A stretch of DNA of 64,000 nucleotides from Inhella crocodyli (GTDB lineage: Bacteria; Pseudomonadota; Gammaproteobacteria; Burkholderiales; Burkholderiaceae_C): NCBI RefSeq assembly GCF_004004565.1, contig NZ_SACM01000006.1:1-64000 (forward strand), read 5' to 3'. This document shows positions 59,809-64,000 of this stretch, one piece after another (the stretch's first letter is position 1; every line of letters begins with the position of its first letter). Below the pieces are notes generated by a model. That model searched no databases, was not told the DNA's origin, and saw only the letters and a program-made list of their open reading frames with translations. Position numbers and translations under genes: made by a program.

Positions 59809-62556
59809 ATGTTGCCCCAGCTCCTGACCCGCCTCTTTGGCAGCCGCAATGAGCGCCTGCTGCGCCAGTTCCGCAAGACGGTGCAGGCCATCAATGCACT
59901 GGAACCCAAGTACGAGGCGATGGACGATGCGACGCTGCAGTCGCAAACGCAGGTCCTCAAGGATCGCTTGGCCGCTGGTGAAACGCTCGACCAGATCCTG
60001 CCTGACGCTTTCGCCGCCGTTCGGGAGGCCAGCAAGCGCGTGCTCAAGATGCGCCACTTCGACGTGCAGTTGATCGGGGGCATGGTGCTCCACAGCGGCA
60101 AGATTGCCGAGATGCGCACGGGCGAAGGCAAGACCTTGATGGCCACGCTGCCCGTTTACTTGAACGCGCTGTCGGGCAAGGGCGTTCATGTGGTGACGGT
60201 CAACGATTACTTGGCACGCCGCGATGCCGAGTGGATGGCCAAGCTGTACAACTTCATGGGGCTGACCGTCGGCATCAACCAGCCGCATGTGCCGCGTGAA
60301 GAAAAGCAAGCGGCCTACAACGCCGACATCACCTACGGCACCAACAACGAATACGGCTTCGACTACCTGCGCGACAACATGGTGCAGTCGATCGAAGACC
60401 GGGTGCAGCGCTCGCTGAACTTCGCCATCGTGGACGAAGTCGACTCGATCTTGATCGACGAAGCGCGCACGCCTCTGATCATTTCGGGCCAGGCCGACGA
60501 CCACACCGAGCTGTACCGCCACATCAACGCCGTGGCCCCGAAGCTGAAGAAGCAAATCGGTGAAGCCGACCCGCGCACGGGCGAGGGCGTGATCGAGCCG
60601 GGCGATTTCACGGTCGACGAAAAGTCGCACCAGATTTTCTTGACCGAAGCTGGCCACGAGCGCGCAGAAGTCTTGCTCGCCGAAGAAGGCCTGCTGGCCG
60701 AGGGCGCCAGCCTGTACGACCCGGGCAACATCTCGCTCGTGCACCACCTGTACGCCGCCTTGCGCGCGCACCATGTGTTCCAGCGCGACACGCACTACGT
60801 GGTTCAGAACAACGAGGTGGTGATCGTTGACGAGTTCACGGGGCGCTTGATGACCGGCCGTCGCTGGTCGGACGGTTTGCACCAAGCCGTTGAGGCGAAG
60901 GAGGGCGTGCAGATCCAGGCCGAGAACCAGACGCTCGCCTCGATCACCTTCCAAAACTACTTCCGCATGTACGCCAAGCTCGGCGGCATGACGGGCACGG
61001 CCGACACGGAAGCCTACGAATTCCAAGAAATCTACGGCCTGGAAACGGTGGTCATTCCGCCGAACCGCCCCACGATTCGCAAGGACGAGCTCGACCTGGT
61101 CTACAAGTCGGCCCGCGAAAAGTACGACGCCCTGGTGCGCGACATCCGCCAGTGCCACGAGGCCGGGCAGCCGGTGCTGGTGGGCACGACCTCGATCGAA
61201 AACTCCGAGCTCGTGTCGGCCATGCTGACCAAGGAGAAGCTGCCACACAACGTGCTGAACGCCAAGCAGCACGCCAAAGAGGCCGAAATCATCGCGCAGG
61301 CGGGTCGGCCTGGCGTGATCACGATCGCCACCAACATGGCGGGTCGGGGCACGGACATCGTGCTGGGCGGCAACGTGGAGAAGCAGGTCCAACTGCTGGA
61401 GGCCGACCCATCGGTGCCGGCCGACGAGAAAGCGCGCCGCATCCAGCAACTGCACGACGAATGGCAGGGGCTGCATGAGAAGGTGAAGGCCGCCGGCGGC
61501 CTGCGCGTGGTCGCCACGGAGCGTCACGAGAGCCGCCGCATCGACAACCAGCTCCGCGGCCGTTCGGGTCGCCAGGGTGACCCCGGTGCCAGCCGCTTCT
61601 ACCTGAGCCTCGACGACTCGCTGATGCGCATCTTTGCCGGCGATCGCGTCAAGGCCATCATGGAGCGCTTGAAGATGCCCGATGGCGAGGCCATCGAAGC
61701 GGGCATCGTGAGCCGCAGCATCGAAGGCGCCCAGCGCAAGGTCGAGGCCCGCAACTTCGACATCCGCAAACAACTGCTGGAGTACGACGACGTCGCCAAC
61801 GACCAGCGCAAGGTGATCTACCAGCAGCGCAACGCCATCTTGGAGGCCGCCGACTTGCTGCCGCAAGTTCGCTCGCTGCGCGAAGGCACGATGACCGACA
61901 TCGTGCGGGCCCATGTGCCGCCCGAGAGCTTGGAAGAGCAATGGGACTTGGTGGGCCTGCAGCGCCAACTCAAGGACGAGTGGATGCTCGACCTGCCCCT
62001 GGTGGAAACCGCCACCGCGGCCGATGCCTTCACCGACGACGACGTCCTCAACCTCGTGGTCAACGCCGCCAACACGGTGTTCGACGCCAAGGTGACTTTG
62101 ATCGGCGTCGAGCAGTTCACGCCCTTCATGCGCATGGTGCTGCTGCAAAGCATCGACCAGCGCTGGCGCGAGCATTTGGCGGCCTTGGACTACCTGCGCC
62201 AGGGCATCCACCTGCGCGGCTACGCCCAGAAGAACCCCAAGCAAGAGTACAAGCGCGAGGCCTTCGAGCTGTTCTCGCAGTTGCTCGACGCGGTGAAGCT
62301 GGAGGTGACCCGGGTGCTGATGAATGTGCGCATCCAGACCCAAGACGAAGCGCAGCGCGCGGCCGAAGCCGCAGCGGCCCAGGCCGAGCAGGTGCGCAAC
62401 GTGACCTACACCCACCCCAACGAAGACGGGTCGGTGTCGCAGGAGCCGGCCGGCGGTCCCTCCCTGGCGGACCAGTACCCCGGCGTTGGACGCAACGACC
62501 CCTGCCCCTGCGGCAGTGGCAAGAAGTTCAAGTTCTGCCACGGCAAGCTGGCCTGA
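59809..62556 (+). CDS. secA: Preprotein translocase ATPase SecA
   Basis: A 915-residue motor driving proteins through SecYEG. Walker A MRTGEGKT at 102-109, the [14 protein letters not shown] motif, and a C-terminal zinc motif (Cys899, Cys901, Cys910, His911) for SecB and phospholipid contact are intact. The ATG at 59809 begins the canonical [18 protein letters not shown]; the frame stays open 29 codons upstream but without family similarity. A terminator follows before argJ. Confidence 0.97.
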   Translation: MLPQLLTRLFGSRNERLLRQFRKTVQAINALEPKYEAMDDATLQSQTQVLKDRLAAGETLDQILPDAFAAVREASKRVLKMRHFDVQLIGGMVLHSGKIAEMRTGEGKTLMATLPVYLNALSGKGVHVVTVNDYLARRDAEWMAKLYNFMGLTVGINQPHVPREEKQAAYNADITYGTNNEYGFDYLRDNMVQSIEDRVQRSLNFAIVDEVDSILIDEARTPLIISGQADDHTELYRHINAVAPKLKKQIGEADPRTGEGVIEPGDFTVDEKSHQIFLTEAGHERAEVLLAEEGLLAEGASLYDPGNISLVHHLYAALRAHHVFQRDTHYVVQNNEVVIVDEFTGRLMTGRRWSDGLHQAVEAKEGVQIQAENQTLASITFQNYFRMYAKLGGMTGTADTEAYEFQEIYGLETVVIPPNRPTIRKDELDLVYKSAREKYDALVRDIRQCHEAGQPVLVGTTSIENSELVSAMLTKEKLPHNVLNAKQHAKEAEIIAQAGRPGVITIATNMAGRGTDIVLGGNVEKQVQLLEADPSVPADEKARRIQQLHDEWQGLHEKVKAAGGLRVVATERHESRRIDNQLRGRSGRQGDPGASRFYLSLDDSLMRIFAGDRVKAIMERLKMPDGEAIEAGIVSRSIEGAQRKVEARNFDIRKQLLEYDDVANDQRKVIYQQRNAILEAADLLPQVRSLREGTMTDIVRAHVPPESLEEQWDLVGLQRQLKDEWMLDLPLVETATAADAFTDDDVLNLVVNAANTVFDAKVTLIGVEQFTPFMRMVLLQSIDQRWREHLAALDYLRQGIHLRGYAQKNPKQEYKREAFELFSQLLDAVKLEVTRVLMNVRIQTQDEAQRAAEAAAAQAEQVRNVTYTHPNEDGSVSQEPAGGPSLADQYPGVGRNDPCPCGSGKKFKFCHGKLA

Positions 62557-62585
62557 CACCCGCCCGCCTGCCGTCCTTCGATTTC

Positions 62586-62591
62586 TAGAAT
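62586..62591 (+). promoter_or_regulatory. Possible -10 element for argJ
   Basis: TAGAAT, 39 bases before the argJ ATG and directly before the secA terminator. There is no -35 box. Confidence 0.3.
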
Positions 62592-62617
62592 GGGCCGAGT
62601 TCTTCTCGGCCCTTTTT
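62592..62617 (+). terminator. Terminator between secA and argJ
   Basis: Stem GGGCCGA (62592-62598) and TCGGCCC (62606-62612) with a 7-base loop and five T (62613-62617). Confidence 0.85.
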
Positions 62618-62630
62618 CATTGCCGCCACC

Positions 62631-63860
62631 ATGCCCGTTCAACTGCACAGCCCCGACCCCGCCCAACTCCTGCCCGTGGCGGGGGTTCGCATCGGCACCA
62701 CCCAAGCCGGCGTTCGCAAGGCCAACCGCCGCGACTTGTCGGTGTGGCTCCTGGCACCCGGCACCAGCGTCGCGGGCGTGTTCACCCAGAACCGCTTTTG
62801 CGCCGCGCCGGTGCAGGTGTGCCGCGAGCACCTGCAGCACGGTCCGGAGGTGCGCGCCTTGTTGATCAACACCGGCAACGCGAACGCCGGTACCGGCGCG
62901 GACGGACTGGCGCGCGCCCGGCGCACTTGTGCGGCGCTGGCCGACCAATTGGGCCTCGCCGAGCAGCAGGTGCTTCCGTTCTCGACGGGCGTCATCATGG
63001 AAACGCTGCCGGTTGAGCGCATCGAAGCGGGCTTGCGTGCCGCGATCGATGCGGCCCGACCCGATGCGTGGTTGGAGGCCGCGCAGGCCATCATGACGAC
63101 GGACACCTTGCCCAAGGCGGCTTCGCGCCAAGTCACCATCGGCGGCAAGGCCGTCACGCTCACCGGCATTGCCAAGGGCGCCGGCATGATCCGTCCCAAC
63201 ATGGCCACGATGCTGGGTTTCGTGGCCACCGACGCCTGCGTGGCTCCGAGCTTGTTGCCGGCCCTCGTGAAGGAGGCGGCCGACGCCTCGTTCAACCGCA
63301 TCACGGTCGATGGCGATACCAGCACGAACGACAGCTTCTTGCTCATGGCCACCCACCAAGCGGGTCACGCGCGCATCGACGCCTTGGATTCGGTCGAGGC
63401 GGCCCTGTTGCGCGACGCCTTGAAGAGCTTGGCGGTGGAACTTGCCCAGGCCATCGTCCGGGACGGCGAGGGCGCGACGAAGTTCATCACGGTGCAGGTG
63501 GACGGTGGGCGGGATGCGGCCGAAAGCCGTCAAGTGGCCTATGCCATCGCCCACTCCCCCTTGGTGAAGACCGCCTTCTTCGCCAGCGACCCCAACCTGG
63601 GCCGCATCTTGGCGGCGGTGGGCTATGCCGGCATCCCCGATCTCGACCAGTCCCTGATCGACATGGACTTGGGGGACGTGGCCGTGGTGCGCGAGGGCGG
63701 CCGGCTGGCGAACTACGTGGAAGCGGAAGCGGCCCAAGCGATGGCGGCCAGCGACGTGCGGGTCCGCGTGCATTTGAATCGCGGCGCGGCCAGCGAAACG
63801 GTGTGGACCTGCGACTTCAGCGAAGACTACGTCCGCATCAACGCCGACTACCGGTCCTGA
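62631..63860 (+). CDS. argJ: Bifunctional ornithine acetyltransferase/N-acetylglutamate synthase
   Basis: A 409-residue self-cleaving enzyme that recycles the acetyl group in arginine synthesis. The autocleavage site is Ala-Thr193 in [14 protein letters not shown], with Thr193 becoming the nucleophile of the beta chain. [11 protein letters not shown] and [10 protein letters not shown] motifs are present. In related genomes, as I recall, DUF815-mutT follow argJ; here a minus-strand gene abuts instead. Confidence 0.96.
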   Translation: MPVQLHSPDPAQLLPVAGVRIGTTQAGVRKANRRDLSVWLLAPGTSVAGVFTQNRFCAAPVQVCREHLQHGPEVRALLINTGNANAGTGADGLARARRTCAALADQLGLAEQQVLPFSTGVIMETLPVERIEAGLRAAIDAARPDAWLEAAQAIMTTDTLPKAASRQVTIGGKAVTLTGIAKGAGMIRPNMATMLGFVATDACVAPSLLPALVKEAADASFNRITVDGDTSTNDSFLLMATHQAGHARIDALDSVEAALLRDALKSLAVELAQAIVRDGEGATKFITVQVDGGRDAAESRQVAYAIAHSPLVKTAFFASDPNLGRILAAVGYAGIPDLDQSLIDMDLGDVAVVREGGRLANYVEAEAAQAMAASDVRVRVHLNRGAASETVWTCDFSEDYVRINADYRS

Positions 63861-64000
63861 TCAGAAGCTGACCGAGCGGGTACGCCATCCGCGGGCGACC
63901 ATGGTGGCGTTGAGGATGGCCGCTTCTTCGCGCGTCGCAAAGGGGTAGACCGCGGCGCGCCAGCCCTCGGGGGTCTCGATGACCTCGCCGTGCAGGCCCG
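63861..64000 (-). CDS. C-terminal part of an unrecognised small protein (start outside window)
   Basis: The last 45 residues or so are visible, including HGEVIETPEGWRAAVYPFA and TMVARGWRTRSVSF, ending in a TGA whose complement is at 63861-63863. The pattern of aromatic and charged residues looks like a real protein. It directly abuts the argJ stop (TGATCA across both stops). I cannot assign a family. Confidence 0.7.
   Translation of the reverse strand, partial: GLHGEVIETPEGWRAAVYPFATREEAAILNATMVARGWRTRSVSF

Noticed and set aside
59353-62559. A 1068-codon minus-strand frame across secA joined to the DUF721 gene
   Set aside because: Only the last 109 residues, from the ATG at 59682, resemble a real family; the rest is antisense to secA.

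Overview
The window comes from a high-GC member of the Burkholderiales (Betaproteobacteria), probably a Rubrivivax/Roseateles/Inhella-like lineage. The basis is gene content and order: a lysine/alanine/proline-rich histone H1-like protein, aroQ-accB-accC-prmA-DUF3426, hemL-thiD-rubredoxin-pilGHIJ-chpA, hisE-DUF4870-hinT-tatABC-degS-like, petABC-sspAB and dciA-like/secA/argJ. This is chromosomal, mostly housekeeping DNA. I see no insertion sequence, prophage, CRISPR array or rRNA. The one structural RNA gene seen is tRNA-Thr(TGT).

Layout. 1-446: end of the histone-like gene with 39-bp tandem repeats and its terminator. 509-4833 (minus): aroQ, accB, accC, prmA and a zinc-ribbon/DUF3426 protein. 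4930-11424 (minus): a tightly overlapping run of an ODP-like metallo-beta-lactamase, an RNase II-family enzyme, a TonB-like protein, aroE, mtgA, an unknown gene and a TlpA-like thioredoxin. 11542-14366 (plus): a prolyl oligopeptidase and a CAT-fold acyltransferase. 14367-17336 (minus): a chemoreceptor, a short-chain dehydrogenase and a YqiA-like esterase. 17486-20137 (plus): a secreted metzincin. 20216-23848 (minus): mpl, hemL, thiD. 23983-35238 (plus): rubredoxin, then the type IV pilus chemosensory cluster pilG-pilH-pilI-pilJ-chpA ending in a diguanylate cyclase. 35262-36372: a small accessory patch with two divergent, apparently related small genes. 36373-38918 (minus): a secreted truncated haemoglobin, DUF3034 and DUF1176 proteins. 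38979-42537: a small unknown gene, an orphan sensor kinase, dtd and a cation efflux protein. 42594-49335 (plus): a periplasmic binding protein, argB, slmA, a DUF815 ATPase, a mutT-hisI fusion, hisE, DUF4870, hinT, tatABC. 49327-54478: a DegS-like protease, Nif3-like protein, pdxA, DUF1631. 54582-59343: mscL, petABC, sspAB, tRNA-Thr. 59353-64000: a DUF721/DciA-like gene, secA, argJ and a cut-off gene.

Most coherent groups are fatty-acid initiation (accB/accC), cell-wall synthesis and recycling (mtgA, mpl), twitching-motility signalling with a built-in c-di-GMP output, protein export (secA, tatABC), respiration (petABC) and arginine/histidine synthesis. Overlaps of four bases (ATGA, GTGA, TTGA) join many neighbours, so translational coupling is widespread.

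The most unusual items are an in-frame fusion of a complete MutT Nudix hydrolase to a complete HisI cyclohydrolase at an apparent synteny junction; a duplicated fragment of the accC start forming a short leader frame that ends inside the accC start; a pair of divergent small genes sharing a GLEV...F..WL.AGG.RR motif; a CRP-type palindrome ahead of the DUF3034-haemoglobin pair; and a perfect dyad overlapping the likely petABC -10 element.
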